A DNA stretch of 60,000 bases from Symbiodinium natans (GCA_905221605.1 CAJNDS010000025.1:891501-951500); one strand, 5' to 3'; positions 1-9,779 are shown, counted from the stretch's first letter. Numbers and translations are program-made. Notes: generated from the letters alone by a model not told the origin.

Positions 1-253
1 CTGTAGACTTTCTACAAATATTCAGGAAATTGAGCTTGGCGTCCAGATCAAGAACACCAAGCCTACATCAGAAGTTTTAGGTGGCTTCCTTTCGCAATGT
101 AATGTGCACGCTTGTCGGGCATGCTTGCGCGAGCTTCCAGGAATGCTGCAATATCTGTCATTTAGGGTTTAGGGTTTAGCGTTCAGGGCGTCTAGAATCC
201 CAATATAGGCAGCGGGATGCGAATGTGTTGCTGATGCCTGCAGTCTTCCTGCG

Positions 254-472
254 TGGGACGTGGCAGAATTAGTTGCAGCAAAGCTGGCACTCAGCACCTT
301 GGCTTGCTATTGCAAAGAAGACCTCCACTTATCATGTCCTCTGCCGTGTTTTGGAGGAACTAGCGCTGGCTCGGTCTTTTTATGCCCGACATGCTTGCGC
401 CGGAGGCACATCATACCAAAAAAAGACAAAGCACAGGCGAGGCATGGGGGTGGCTTTCCAGTCCCCATGTGA
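254..472 (+). CDS. Repeat unit 1, exon A: Cys-rich peptide
   Basis: A 72-codon open frame begins with W-D-V-A-E-L and contains several Cys residues, including C-P-T-C-L-R-R-R, then a basic tail and a stop. No ATG lies at its start, so it reads as an exon. The same start (TGGGA..CGGCAGAAT) recurs at 7297 and, broken by a stop, near 3075. Function unknown; the Cys pairs could bind metal. Confidence 0.4.
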   Translation, partial: WDVAELVAAKLALSTLACYCKEDLHLSCPLPCFGGTSAGSVFLCPTCLRRRHIIPKKDKAQARHGGGFPVPM

Positions 473-629
473 GTGGACATTGCAGAATATTGCAGAAGGG
501 CAGAGCCGGTGCAGGCGTCGAAGTACGAGTTGTTGCAATATGAAACTGCACTTGTACATGCAGTTTCACGAGGAGGTCAGGCTGTTGCCAGCAGCATGAG
601 TGTGTGCTCGCGCCCGGACTTGCTGTAAG

Positions 630-749
630 GAAGTGGAGGGATTCAATGTGCTGATCGACTTTCCAGCCAAAGCAGGCTGGAAAGGTCGCGTGCTGGAGGC
701 TGGGGCTCAACACAGAGCTGCTCATGTCTCTACATCCTCCAACGCGTAA
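630..749 (+). CDS. Repeat unit 1, exon B: E-V-E-G-F..F-P-A..W-K-G peptide
   Basis: The frame opens after a TAAG junction and reads EVEGFNVLIDFPAKAGWKG, then R-V-L-E-A-G. The copies at 3344 and 7500 keep the frame and the pattern E-V-x-G-F-x-V-x-I-x-F-P-A-x3-W-K-G-x-V-x-E-A-G, while many bases between them have changed. That conservation is the best evidence of coding. The F-P..W-K-G pattern resembles, by eye only, the end of MIB/HERC2- or KEG-type repeats. Confidence 0.5.
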   Translation, partial: EVEGFNVLIDFPAKAGWKGRVLEAGAQHRAAHVSTSSNA

Positions 750-901
750 GCTTTTTTCTGAATCCCTGTGTTTACTGACTAGGAGAGTCAGTCACTTTGC
801 CCAAAAGGAGGGTTCTGAAGTTACTGGCGGTGGATTTGCTGAAGTTTGCTGCGATACCTGTTGGATGGCTGCACCAAGCTTTCTTGTTTTTTTTTTTTTG
901 T

Positions 902-932
<31 letters not shown>
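902..932 (+). repeat. Poly-G tract
   Basis: About 31 consecutive G after a T run. The poly-Gly and poly-Pro ORFs across it are artefacts. Between 750 and 1240 I see no convincing exon besides this tract. Confidence 0.9.
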
Positions 933-933
<1 letters not shown>

Positions 934-1247
934 GGGCGGGAGGTTCCGGCTCTTCCTGCCAAGCTTCACCATGCCTCAGTTGGTGAGCAAATGGAGAATC
1001 GCCTGAAGATGAGAATCCCCGTGCCGTGCGGTGGCCCAGGGCTTCAACGCCTTGCTTCGAGTTCTGAAACATAAACCCCAAGGCCTACCTGGAACTCGTC
1101 ACCGACAACAACCTAAGACGCGACTCTTCAAAGCGTACCACCGCTCCCATGCCTTCTACATGATGACTGCGATGTGGGCGAGTTCAAGCCCATCTTGGAA
1201 GCTCCCCACCTGCTGAGAAAACTTGCCCACTCCTGAAGGCGGCTCAC

Positions 1248-1511
1248 GTGTTCCTGTGTCGCCCTGGTCTGCTCCTGAAACGGCTGCCGCATGGCACCAG
1301 GCAACCCTGCCCCAACTCCAGTGCCTTATGCCCGCCCGCCACCTTTCGCGGGGCATGGGACAGCAGCAGCGCCATGCCTGAGCTCGCTTCCAGCATCAAC
1401 TTTCAGCCTCTCGTCTTTGGAGTGCAGGGTGGCCTCAGCAAGGAGGGCGATGCCATCATCCATGGCCACATCTCCCAGTCGGCAGCCATTGCTTTCATCA
1501 CTCTGCGGTGA
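1248..1511 (+). CDS. Repeat unit 1, region C: possible degraded coding segment
   Basis: An 87-codon GC-rich frame with no ATG at its start. Its end reads F-Q-P-L-V-F-G-V-Q-G-G followed by E-G-D-A-I-I. This weakly recalls the F-x-P-F-V-x-S-x-x-G segment downstream of some reverse transcriptase domains in algal retroelements. No counterpart was found in units 2 and 3. It may be ordinary exon sequence or an old retroelement remnant. Confidence 0.3.
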   Translation: MFLCRPGLLLKRLPHGTRQPCPNSSALCPPATFRGAWDSSSAMPELASSINFQPLVFGVQGGLSKEGDAIIHGHISQSAAIAFITLR

Positions 1512-1836
1512 AATCCGAGCTGCTCAGCAAGGTTGCTGTCGTTCTCTGCCGCGCTGGCGGTGCCGAGACCGGAACAGGCATGTCGAGGAGTTTCACTCGG
1601 AGCCCGTGCGTGAGCCTTGTAAGCCTTGTGCCGACCCCTTTCGCCCCGGTCCAGCTTAGACTTTAGCTTGGCAGCTCGGACGCCAAAACACAGGATAGAA
1701 CAGGGCTTAATTGGGAGCTCACGCACCCCTTTAGGCTTTGCAATGGTCAGTTGGGATAGAGTATGTGTGAGCCATGTAGTGTAATCGCCCTTTCTGGCGC
1801 AAGCGGTGCCATGCGGCGTTCGTACGTCACTCTGGG

Positions 1837-2091
1837 GAGGTCGAGCTCTGCTCCAGAGAAGAGTCGGAGAAGTTCTTGCAGGCGCTGCAGTGTTTCAACA
1901 TGTTCAGTTCAGTCATGTTCAGAGAGCTTCAAGCTTCAATGAACCCATGCGTCACTGCGCCACTACGCGCTGCAGTCCATCCCCAAGCTCTTCGTGGGAG
2001 CCGTGGTGCAAGCCGCTTGTTGGCATGGTGGCCATGGCGTTCACTTTCGGAGCAGGGGATGCAACCCTGCAATGCGTTGCCAAGGCTATAG
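1837..2091 (+). CDS. Repeat unit 1, exon D: E-V-E-L-C-S..E-E-S-E peptide
   Basis: The frame reads EVELCSREESEKFLQ, then a Met- and Phe-rich stretch, and ends at TAG. Copies at 6515 and 7731 read L-E-V-E-P-C-S-T-E-E-E-S-E-E-F-L-Q and C-E-V-Q-L-C-S-A-E-E-S-E-E-F-L-E. An acidic core shared in the same frame by three diverged copies supports coding. The last ~30 codons may be intron read-through. Confidence 0.45.
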   Translation, partial: EVELCSREESEKFLQALQCFNMFSSVMFRELQASMNPCVTAPLRAAVHPQALRGSRGASRLLAWWPWRSLSEQGMQPCNALPRL

Positions 2092-2538
2092 CAGTCTTGC
2101 CTACCAATGCTAGCTCTCACATCAGAGCTGCACGTGCCACGGGGACCGGTTTCAAAGTTGGGTCACTCGGGGAGATTGTGCTGTGATTAAAAACAACGGC
2201 ACCTGCACTAGAAAGAACATGCCGCCAGCAGTTCTTGATGCCTTTCTCAAAAGAGCTGGGTCTTGATGCGTTTTGGTGGAGACGGCTGTAAGAGACGACT
2301 CTTCCTGGGCCTGCGTGGATTCTTTTCGGTCCAGAGCCACAGGCCCGGCCGAACCGGAAGTCCATGAAACAGATTTGTAGTCTCCTTCGCAACAAACTTC
2401 CAGCAACAGAAAAGACTTGCAGCTAGTACGGACGATGCCTCGCGTTTGCGAGCGAAGATGAAGTATTTCTAGCCTTGACTGCGTGAGCAGTGAAAATACG
2501 GGCGCTGGTCTTTCATTATCAGCCTAGCCCCTGAAACC

Positions 2539-2853
2539 GTGCACGCCGACGAAGCAGACGTCACTCTGGCCCATGGCAACCGCGCTATAGGTTTCGTCCC
2601 AGTACCCTCCAGTACGTGTGTTACATTTGTCTTGTGGACCATGCAGCATCCAAGAAGCCCGCAGCAACTGCAGCAACCCCACAGCGGAATGCCAGCTCGC
2701 CACAAAGAATCGAAGCCCAGCAGCAGATCTGCAAAGGTTCGAGGCGATGTGGACGAGCCAGAGTATGGCTGGCAAAACGTGTCCAAGGGAGACCTGGGGC
2801 GCGTGGCGGATGCCTGGCTTCGAGATTTCCATGTTGAGGGCTGTGTGTACTGA
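2539..2853 (+). CDS. Repeat unit 1, exon E: K-V-R-G..W-Q-N-V..G-D-L-G-R-V domain
   Basis: The 104-codon frame ends with S-A-K-V-R-G-D-V-D-E, then Y-G-W-Q-N-V-S-K-G-D-L-G-R-V and A-W-L-R-D. The copy at 6784 keeps this frame. The spacing of Y-G-W, G-D-x-G-x-V and, in the next unit's exon B, F-P..W-K-G resembles MIB/HERC2- or KEG-type beta repeats. That likeness is from memory and needs a profile search. Confidence 0.5.
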   Translation: MHADEADVTLAHGNRAIGFVPVPSSTCVTFVLWTMQHPRSPQQLQQPHSGMPARHKESKPSSRSAKVRGDVDEPEYGWQNVSKGDLGRVADAWLRDFHVEGCVY

Positions 2854-3343
2854 ATCAGCCGCTGAATCCGCCTACGTATTTGGCAAAGGGTGTTGCAGGG
2901 GTCTGTGTCGCCGTTCTTCTGCCGGTACCAACTTAAGAAGACCCTGTCGCCCTGCACTCCCAGAACCGCTGAAAGAAGGTTTGCATGGCTTCCTTTCGCG
3001 ATGTGATGTGCGCAATTGTCGATGTGATAAATGTCAGCACTTCCTGCTGTTATCTGATGCCTTGGGGGAGCCTGTGTGGGAGACGGGGAATTAGTTGCAG
3101 CAAAGCTTCTATAGCACTTGGCACGACATCATGTTTTGCCGTTCCTGCAAAGCTGTTGTAGTGAGGAGGTGGGGCAATTAGCGCTGTCGCGGTGTTCCAA
3201 AGCCCAACTTGTGATAAACGTTCCTTTAGTCGGAGGCGCTGCATTCCAAAAAGCCAGAAAGCACAGTGAGGCATGGGGGGCTTCAATTCCAAGTGCCATT
3301 TCTTGCATATTAAGTTCTTCGCCCCGCGGGGACCCTGCGTAAG

Positions 3344-3490
3344 GAAGTGGAGGGATTCGGAGTGCGCATCAACTTCCCGGCGCAAGCTCGCTGGAAAGGT
3401 CGCGTCGTGGAGGCTGGGGCTCCACACGTGAGCTACCCGTGGCCTACATGTTGCCTGCAAGCTCCTCTGACATCCCAAGCTCAAACCTGA
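3344..3490 (+). CDS. Repeat unit 2, exon B copy
   Basis: Second copy of exon B: E-V-E-G-F-G-V-R-I-N-F-P-A, then R-W-K-G-R-V-V-E-A-G, open to TGA. It follows the same TAAG junction as unit 1. The unit 2 copy of exon A just upstream (about 3070-3300) has an early TAG in the homologous frame, so this unit may be decaying. Confidence 0.45.
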   Translation, partial: EVEGFGVRINFPAQARWKGRVVEAGAPHVSYPWPTCCLQAPLTSQAQT

Positions 3491-3589
3491 GCTCTAGAAA
3501 CAAGTTTCCCTGAGATACTTGCTTGATGACTTTTTCGAGAAGCCGTGCTTCATCAAGGATTGAACTTTACATCGTCTTGGCAATGCAGC

Positions 3590-5560
3590 CGAAAACCTGG
3601 GTTTGGGCCAGACGACGCTACATCACGCTAAATTCAACCTCTTCTGGTCCAAGCCCCCTTTGTCGCGCCGAAAGCGTGGGTTTGGGCCAGATGACGCTAA
3701 ATATCGCTAAATTCAACCTCTTCTGGGCCAAGCCCCCTTTGTCGAGCCGAAAACCTGGGTTTGGGCCAGATGACGCTAAATATCGCTAAATTCAACCTCT
3801 TCTGGTCCAAGCCCCCTTTGTCGAGCCGAAAACCTGGGTTTGACGCTAAATATCGCTAAATTCAACCTCTTCTGGTCCAAGCCCCCTTTGTCGAGCCGAA
3901 AGCCTGGGTTTGGGCCAGATGACGCTACATATCGCTAAATTCAACCTCTTCTGGTCCAAGCCCCCTTTGTCGAGCCGAAAGCCTGGGTTTGGGCCAGATG
4001 ACGCTAAATATCGCTAAATTCAACTTCTTCTGGTCCAAGCCCCCTTTGTCGAGCCGAAAACCTGGGTTTGGGCCAGATGACGCTAAATATCGCTAAATTC
4101 AGCCTCTTCTGGTCCAAGCCCCTTGTCGAGCCGAAAACGTGGGTTTGGGCCAGATGACGCTAAATATCGCTAAATTCAACCTCTTCTGGTCCAAGCCCCC
4201 TTTGTCGAGCCGAAAACCTGGGTTTGGGCCAGATGACGCTAAATATCGCTAAATTCAACCTCTTCTGGTCCAAGCCCCCTTTGTCGAGCCGAAAACCTGG
4301 GTTTGGGGCAGAGGACGCTAAATTCAACCTCTTCTGGTCCAAGCCCCCTTTATCGAGCCGAAAACCTGGGTTTGGGCCAGAGGACGCTAAATTCGACCTC
4401 TTCTTGGACGAGCCGAAAACCTGGGCCAGATGACGCGAGATTCAACTTCTTCTGGTCCGCAGCCCCCTTTGTCGAGCCGAAAACCTGGGTTGGGCCAGAT
4501 GACGCTAAATATCGCTCAATTCAATCTCTTCTGGTCCAAGCCCCCTTTGTCGAGCCGAAAACCTGGGTTTGGGCCAGATGACGCTAAATATCGCTAAATT
4601 CAACCTCTTCTGGTCCAAGCCCCTTGTCGAGCCGAAAACGTGGGTTTGGGCCAGATGACGCTAAATATCGCTAAATTCAACCTCTTCTGGTCCAAGCCCC
4701 CTTTGTCGAGCCGAAAACCTGGGTTTGGGCCAGATGACGCTAAATATCGCTAAATTCAACCTCTTCTGGTCCAAGCCCCCCGTAAACCTGGGTTTGGGCC
4801 AGAGGACGCTAAATTCAACCTCTTCTGGTCCAAGCCCCCTTTGTCGAGCCGAAAGCTTGGGTTTGGGCCAGATGACGCCAACTGGGTTTGGGCCAGGTAA
4901 CGCGAAATATCGCTAAATTCAACCTCTGCTGGTCCAAGCCCCCTTTGTCGAGCCGAAAACTTGGGTTTGGGCCAGATGACGCTAAATATCGCTAAATTCA
5001 ACCTCTTCTGGTCCAAGCCTGTCGAGCTGAAAACCTGGGTTTGGGCCAGATGACGCTAAATATCGCTAAATTCAACCTCTTCAGGTCCAAGCCCCCTTTG
5101 TCGAGCCGAAAACCTAGGTTTGGGCCAGATGACGCTAAATATCGCTAAATTCAACCTCTTCTGGTCCAAGCCCCCTTTGTCGAGCCGAAAACTTGGGTTT
5201 GGGCCAGATGACGCAACGCTAAATTCAACCTCTTCTGGTCCAAGCCTGTCGAGCTGAAAACCTGGGTTTGGGCCAGATGACGCTAAATATCGCTAAATTC
5301 AACCTCTTCTGGTCCAAGCCCCCTTTTTCGAGCCGAAAACCTGGGTTTCGGCCAGAGGATGCTAAACTCAACCTTTTCTTGTCCAAGCCCCCGTTGTCGA
5401 GCCTTGTCAGCAAAATTCTACTTCTTCTGGCAGCCCCTTTGTGGAGCCGAAACCCTGGGTTTGGGCCAGGTGAATGAAAGCTTCTACCTCTTCTGGCACG
5501 AACCCTCTTTGTCGAGCCGAAGCCCGGGGGTTGGGTCAGATGCCCTGTGTCGAGCCGAAA
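3590..5560 (+). repeat. 79-bp tandem satellite, about 25 units
   Basis: Units about 79 bp long, spaced for example from the gtcgagccga motif at 3741 to the next at 3820, share cctgggtttgggccagatg, cgctaaatatcgctaaattc and ccaagccccctttgtcgagc. Some units lack about 18-20 bp around tatcgctaaat. The array decays beyond 5340. It interrupts repeat unit 2 between exons B and D and has no counterpart in units 1 or 3, so it arose after the triplication. Confidence 0.95.
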
Positions 5561-5764
5561 AACCTGAAATTGGGCCAGATGAATCGTGTTGAAGCCCAGC
5601 AGCTGATCCCGTGCTTGAGGAGCGTTCAAGAGCGATGACAGTTGCGCATTTCGCGAAGCAAGACATCCACAAGCGACGACAGTCACGCACTTCGTAAGGA
5701 AGGACTCCCAAAACCGATGACAGCTACGCATTTCGCGATCCCGTGCTTGAGGAATGCATCCATA

Positions 5765-6400
5765 TCAAGAAGTGTTCTTTAATGAATACAGTTTTTTGAT
5801 TGGAGAAGCAGTTTTGCGGGGAGTGTTACCTGCTTGTGAGCACCAGAAGAAAGTTCTTTGTTTGGAGAAAGTTTTTTGATGGGTTTCCCGATTCCAGTGC
5901 GGGAGGAATCCAGTGTTGTTGGAATTTGAAAGCGTTGCTGGAGAAGAGGTGGGAGCCACAAGCTGTCACACCCGGATCATCCCGGATCCCAAGGCTAGAA
6001 GTCCCTGCGAGCTCCATGGGCCTTTTTTGATCCTCAGACCCTACAGACTCGCCTCCTTGCAAGGTTCTATGAGTCTTGGGGGGTGGTCGGTTGGGGGTTT
6101 GATGGGTTCGCGTTGGCCAGTCTTCACTTGTTGCAATTTGTCTCCCGTCATGTTGGATGGGCCGGGTGTCGCTTCGCTTTTGGTTCGATGTTGTCCATTT
6201 ATGCTGGATGGGTCTTCCGGGTTTGCGGTGGCCGGTGTCTCCTCTTGAGCAGCCCCGTGCACCCGCACCTTCCACCGAGGCTTGCAGAACATGTAGAACA
6301 ATGTTCTTGAAAAGGGCTTCCAGTGCGGGAGGAAGCCAGTGTTGTTGGAAAAGCTGGGAGGTACAAGCTGTCACAGGGCTCTCTCGACCTTATAGACTTG
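5765..6400. repeat. Diverged direct repeat between satellite and exon D
   Basis: About 70 bp starting near 5890 (ccagtgcgggaggaatccag, then gttgttggaa and acaagctgtcaca) recurs near 6315 with changes. Long ORFs cross on both strands, but their sequence mirrors the repeat and I do not call a gene. Confidence 0.6.
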
Positions 6401-6514
6401 CAGAGTTCTACGAGCTTTGGCAGTGGTCGGCTGGGGTAGAGCTTGGGGTTGTGTAGTCGCTCTTTCTGGCACTTTGGTGCAAGAGGTTGCCGTGCGGCGT
6501 TCATACATCACTGC

Positions 6515-6625
6515 ACCCTGGAGGTGGAGCCTTGTTCTACAGAGGAGGAGTCGGAGGAATTTTTGCAGGTGCCCACAGTGTTCCGCAAAGCTCTGTCATG
6601 TTCAGACAGCTCCAAGCACCAATGA
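6515..6625 (+). CDS. Repeat unit 2, exon D copy
   Basis: The frame T-L-E-V-E-P-C-S-T-E-E-E-S-E-E-F-L-Q matches exon D of units 1 and 3 and ends at TGA. A second open frame across the same bases (from 6487, 97 codons) is less like the other copies. The upstream sequence also matches unit 1 near 1740. Confidence 0.45.
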   Translation, partial: TLEVEPCSTEEESEEFLQVPTVFRKALSCSDSSKHQ

Positions 6626-6783
6626 AACCATCCATCGCTTTACGCTGCAGTCCATCCCCAAGCTCTTCGTGGGAGCCCTGGTGCGAGCCGCTTATTTGCA
6701 CCTGCGGCAACTGTGTTTCGGGATGCGACCGGCAGACTACTGTGGCCAGGAGTCTGGACGGAACGTACTTGCGCTCGTAATGC

Positions 6784-7104
6784 ATGTCTTCATGCTGCAA
6801 TGAGTTCAGAAAGGTGAAAAACCCCAAGAGATTGCAGCAACCCCACAAGTCTGTCGGCTCGCCGCAAGAAACAAAGCCAAGCTGCAAACCTGCAAAGGTC
6901 CGGGGCAACGTCGACGAGACGAGGCACTGGCAGAACGTCTCCGAGGGAGATTTGGGGCGCGTGACGGATCCCTGGCTTCGAGATTCCGTGCCGAGGGTTA
7001 TGCGTTGTGCTCCAGCTTGCGCATTTGTGTGTGTCCCGTTGCACTCCCAGAATGCCTGCCAGGGCTGCTTGCAATGGACTTTAGGCGAATCTTTGCTGAC
7101 TTGA
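6784..7104 (+). CDS. Repeat unit 2, exon E copy
   Basis: A 106-codon frame starting at ATG. The core P-A-K-V-R-G-N-V-D-E, then H-W-Q-N-V-S-E-G-D-L-G-R-V-T-D and W-L-R-D aligns with exon E of unit 1. Conservative swaps (D/N, K/E, A/T) suggest protein-level constraint. The Cys-rich 3' end may be intron. Confidence 0.5.
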   Translation: MSSCCNEFRKVKNPKRLQQPHKSVGSPQETKPSCKPAKVRGNVDETRHWQNVSEGDLGRVTDPWLRDSVPRVMRCAPACAFVCVPLHSQNACQGCLQWTLGESLLT

Positions 7105-7296
7105 CGTTATAATTGAGTCTTCAGTTATCAGAAGGGTTGCCTCTCGCAATGTGATGCGCACGCTTGCTGGGCATGTCTCGGTGAGCTTCAGACATTGGTT
7201 GACTTTTAGAATCTATAGAAAGCAGTGGGATTTCAATGTGGTGCAGCAAAGCACACAGCGCTTCCTGCTGCTTGCTGTTCAGCTGGGAAGTCTGCG

Positions 7297-7374
7297 TGGG
7301 ACACGGCAGAATGGTTCGAATCCTTGAAGCAAAGCTTCATCCGAGTGAGACCGCAGATTTCACATATTTCATGA
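7297..7374 (+). CDS. Repeat unit 3, exon A copy
   Basis: The frame starts W-D-T-A-E-W-F-E-S-L-K-Q-S-F and runs to TGA after P-Q-I-S-H-I-S. It shares its first codons and flanks with exon A of unit 1 but has diverged after about six residues. Confidence 0.35.
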   Translation, partial: WDTAEWFESLKQSFIRVRPQISHIS

Positions 7375-7427
7375 TTATCTCTCCAGTATCCTTTATTTTT
7401 TTTGCGTGAACAAGACTCCTGTCACGA

Positions 7428-7628
7428 TTGCCTCCGCTGCTTTGGCGAGTCGGGGAGGCGCATCACTCCGCAACCCCAAGCCGCCCCAGCCTGTGTAAGG
7501 AAGTGAAAGGGTTCAACGTGTGGATCAACTTTCCGGCGCGATGGGGCTGGAAAGGCGAGGTCGATGAGGCTGGGCGACTGAGCCTCCTTGGTATATTTTT
7601 GCTCCCAGTGCTGTATAGCCCGGCTTGA
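7428..7628 (+). CDS. Repeat unit 3, exon B copy
   Basis: Contains E-V-K-G-F-N-V-W-I-N-F-P-A-R, then W-K-G-E-V-D-E-A-G from 7500. Here the open frame extends upstream without a break, unlike units 1 and 2. The C-terminal L-S-L-L-G-I-F-L-L-P-V-L is hydrophobic and may be intron read-through. Confidence 0.45.
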   Translation: MPPLLWRVGEAHHSATPSRPSLCKEVKGFNVWINFPARWGWKGEVDEAGRLSLLGIFLLPVLYSPA

Positions 7629-7730
7629 AGGTTTACAGGTCCTGAAAAGCCTGGTCGGTTGGGAAAGACTTGGAGGGTCATCAGTTATAGCTCCTCTAGT
7701 GCTGCTGGTTCCTGCCCGCACTCTTCGTCG

Positions 7731-7814
7731 GAGATGTGTGAGGTCCAGCTCTGCTCCGCAGAAGAGTCGGAGGAGTTTCTGGAGGCTCCATGCTGTGCGA
7801 AGTCGTGCTTGTGA
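7731..7814 (+). CDS. Repeat unit 3, exon D copy
   Basis: The frame E-M-C-E-V-Q-L-C-S-A-E-E-S-E-E-F-L-E-A-P leads to a Cys-rich end and TGA. It lies only about 100 bp from exon B, against about 1.1 kb in unit 1, so unit 3 lacks region C. No exon E copy was found downstream. Confidence 0.45.
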   Translation, partial: EMCEVQLCSAEESEEFLEAPCCAKSCL

Positions 7815-8198
7815 TGCCCGACCTGGATGGGATATCAGGCCTCATAATCCCCATCTAATCAACCCCATAAAGGGCCGTTTTAAAGAGGTTATAGAGTCGA
7901 ATAGCCCATCCTGGAGGGCAGATGCACCCATTGTCTCAAAGCATCTGGTGCGCGAGCGCTTGCTTCAACCAGAAAGGCTTGGGCGGTTCCCTTCCCCGGC
8001 TTCGAAGAAGCCGTGCGGCTGCTGGAGTCCAGGCCAGGGGGCAAGTAGAGGAAGTCTCGTTTGAAGATGGTGTCCCCCCTTCTCTCACGCCCACTCAATT
8101 TTCCGAGTTGCTTCAAAGTTGAGAACACGACGCAGGATTTGCGTTGCTTGCGCACGCACTTCTTCAGCTGAATGTCGATGTCCATGTGAAAAGTTTGC

Positions 8199-8669
8199 AT
8201 GCAAAAGGGAAGGGCGCGAACGAACCACTGTTGCTGCCCACAGTCACGAGGCGCATCGAAGCGCATATTTTCTCTGAGTGGGCATTTCCCTGGAGCTCTG
8301 CGGAGGTCCCTTGAGCTCGACGAAGAGGCCATAATCCGGAAGGCGGCGGAGCTCCGCGCCGAGGTGTCTGTGCTCGGAGCCATGGGCATCAGTCTCCCTA
8401 AAGCTTCCTTTGCCCCTTCTTGTTATCTTTTTTCGGAGGCGGCGCTGAAACTTTCGGCTCTGGAGGGCCCTGGCACCTTGGCCGGGCCTGTGGGCAGCGC
8501 CCTGCGCAAGGCACGCGGTGCGCGCTTGCCGCGGAAAACTTTCCGACGCCCGCTTATATGGAGGATACAGGGGAGCAGCACCTGCCAGGCCACAGAGGCG
8601 AAGCCGAAGGCGGAGTGCTCGGAGGCCATGGGTCCTGTCCTTTGGCTTGTAGTGCCTCCATGGAGGTGA
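8199..8669 (+). CDS. Putative coding region with helical segment
   Basis: A 156-codon open frame on the strand of the repeat units. The stretch L-E-L-D-E-E-A-I-I-R-K-A-A-E-L-R-A-E-V looks like a charged helix. The antisense frame (7889-8389) is also open. It may be the end of repeat unit 3 or a separate gene. No domain recognised. Confidence 0.35.
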   Translation: MQKGRARTNHCCCPQSRGASKRIFSLSGHFPGALRRSLELDEEAIIRKAAELRAEVSVLGAMGISLPKASFAPSCYLFSEAALKLSALEGPGTLAGPVGSALRKARGARLPRKTFRRPLIWRIQGSSTCQATEAKPKAECSEAMGPVLWLVVPPWR

Positions 8670-8833
8670 TTGGAGATGCAGGAATTTGCATGTGCGTGTA
8701 TAGCAACTTTGCAGGGCTTCTACATGTTGCCAGGGATGATAGGGTGCAGTATTTCAAGGGGCCATGATTTATGAAGGGTTCGCAAACGAATTAAATTAAG
8801 GGGTTTAGGTTATGGCAGACTGCAAGGAAGTGC

Positions 8834-9031
8834 ATGGCATCGGAGACTACCTGCATGTTGCATGGCTTACGGCTTGGTGAAGGTGAATCCTGTCCATGCG
8901 GGATGTTTGGAGGCTCAAAGTACACTGAAGGAGGCCAGATCCGAAGAGAACAACGTGCAGACCGGTCAGAAGGCTCTTCTGCGCTGTGCTTTGTGGGGAA
9001 AAGGACTTTGCAGCCAACTCCGAGGACCTAA
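8834..9031 (+). CDS. Small ORF with ATG, 65 aa
   Basis: Starts at ATG (M-A-S-E-T-T-C-M-L-H-G) and contains C-P-C-G-M-F-G-G and a polar, charged middle. A second frame over 8940-9056, after an AG junction, reads E-K-D-F-A-A-N-S-E-D-L-R-L and also looks coding. The island is probably exonic; which frame is used is open. Confidence 0.4.
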   Translation: MASETTCMLHGLRLGEGESCPCGMFGGSKYTEGGQIRREQRADRSEGSSALCFVGKRTLQPTPRT

Positions 9032-9277
9032 GGTTGTCTGACATGTGTACAACTGCACAGTGAACCCGTTCTCCAATTAGCTTGTGTAGTTCGTCGGCAG
9101 AGCGAGAATCTCGTGAAAACTCTCGTCTCGCCCACTTTGCGAGGCCTCGCGGACTGGTAGGGTAGCAACGGGTAGCAAGGCCAGAATCCAGAGCTGCCTC
9201 TGGCTGATGGTCATGCTGAGATGTTTTCTTCAATTTTTTTGTTGGGACGTGTGCGGCTCCGCTACTCCCTCGTCCGC

Positions 9278-9466
9278 ATGCTCCAGGCAAGCACTGGCAA
9301 CGTGGCCCTCGGCGGCTGGATGCGCTTGATGGCGCTACGGGAGATGGCGGGAGACGTAGATGATGCAGCCCCGGCGCCCCAACTGCGACTAGAAGCCTTT
9401 TTTTGGGGGGCAAACTTCTTGTGGCCTTTTGGGCCTGACTGCCGACTGCGAGGTCTTCGGCACTGA
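9278..9466 (+). CDS. Putative coding region, 62 aa from ATG
   Basis: GC-rich frame with M-L-Q-A-S-T-G-N-V-A-L-G-G-W-M-R, an acidic linker, then L-E-A-F-F-W-G-A-N-F-L-W. It overlaps the next frame by 38 bp, so a splice junction probably lies near 9430-9466. Confidence 0.4.
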   Translation: MLQASTGNVALGGWMRLMALREMAGDVDDAAPAPQLRLEAFFWGANFLWPFGPDCRLRGLRH

Positions 9467-9779
9467 AGAGTGCATGTGCGATGCCGGGCCACTCGGAGTG
9501 CACTCGGAAAGTCGGTGGTGTGTGTTGCGGCATGTTGCATCGAGACTGTGCACATCTGTCGCCAATGACCACGTCATGCAGACTTCGGTGCACTTGGAGC
9601 TGACGTGCGCAGGTGAAGCTGTCAAGCCCTTGACCGCGCCCCAGAGGAGCTTGGAACCCATCACAGTGTTTTGCTGCAGCTTACTCCGGTCCACGATACA
9701 GAAGCTGTTTGTATACCGTAGAAATGTGATAGTATGCTGTAGCCTTCGTTTATTGAGGCCTTTCATCCGTAGGCGATGA
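9429..9779 (+). CDS. Putative coding region, 116 codons
   Basis: Long protein-like frame with a Cys-rich start (C-E-V-F-G-T-E-E-C-M-C), a mixed middle and a basic, hydrophobic end. No ATG at its start, so it is likely a 3' exon continuing the preceding island. Opposite-strand frames look like shadows. Function unknown. Confidence 0.45.
   Translation: MGLTADCEVFGTEECMCDAGPLGVHSESRWCVLRHVASRLCTSVANDHVMQTSVHLELTCAGEAVKPLTAPQRSLEPITVFCCSLLRSTIQKLFVYRRNVIVCCSLRLLRPFIRRR

Noticed and set aside
772-1081. Gly- or Pro-rich ORFs around 900
   Set aside because: Translations of the poly-G run.
1384-1511. Reverse transcriptase remnant as a firm call
   Set aside because: Only a short F-x-P-L-V-F..G-G likeness; no catalytic motif, so kept as a weak possibility.
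3590-5560. CRISPR-like array
   Set aside because: Units are contiguous 79-bp tandem repeats with no unique spacers; eukaryotic context.
5826-6374. 182-codon minus ORF
   Set aside because: Includes both copies of a direct repeat; composition (Pro, Thr, His, Arg) looks like chance antisense of GC-rich repeat sequence.
8847-9593. 248-codon minus ORF, the longest outside simple repeats
   Set aside because: It starts at GTG, and the plus strand over the same bases holds three more protein-like frames (8834, 9278, 9429). Treated as an antisense shadow.
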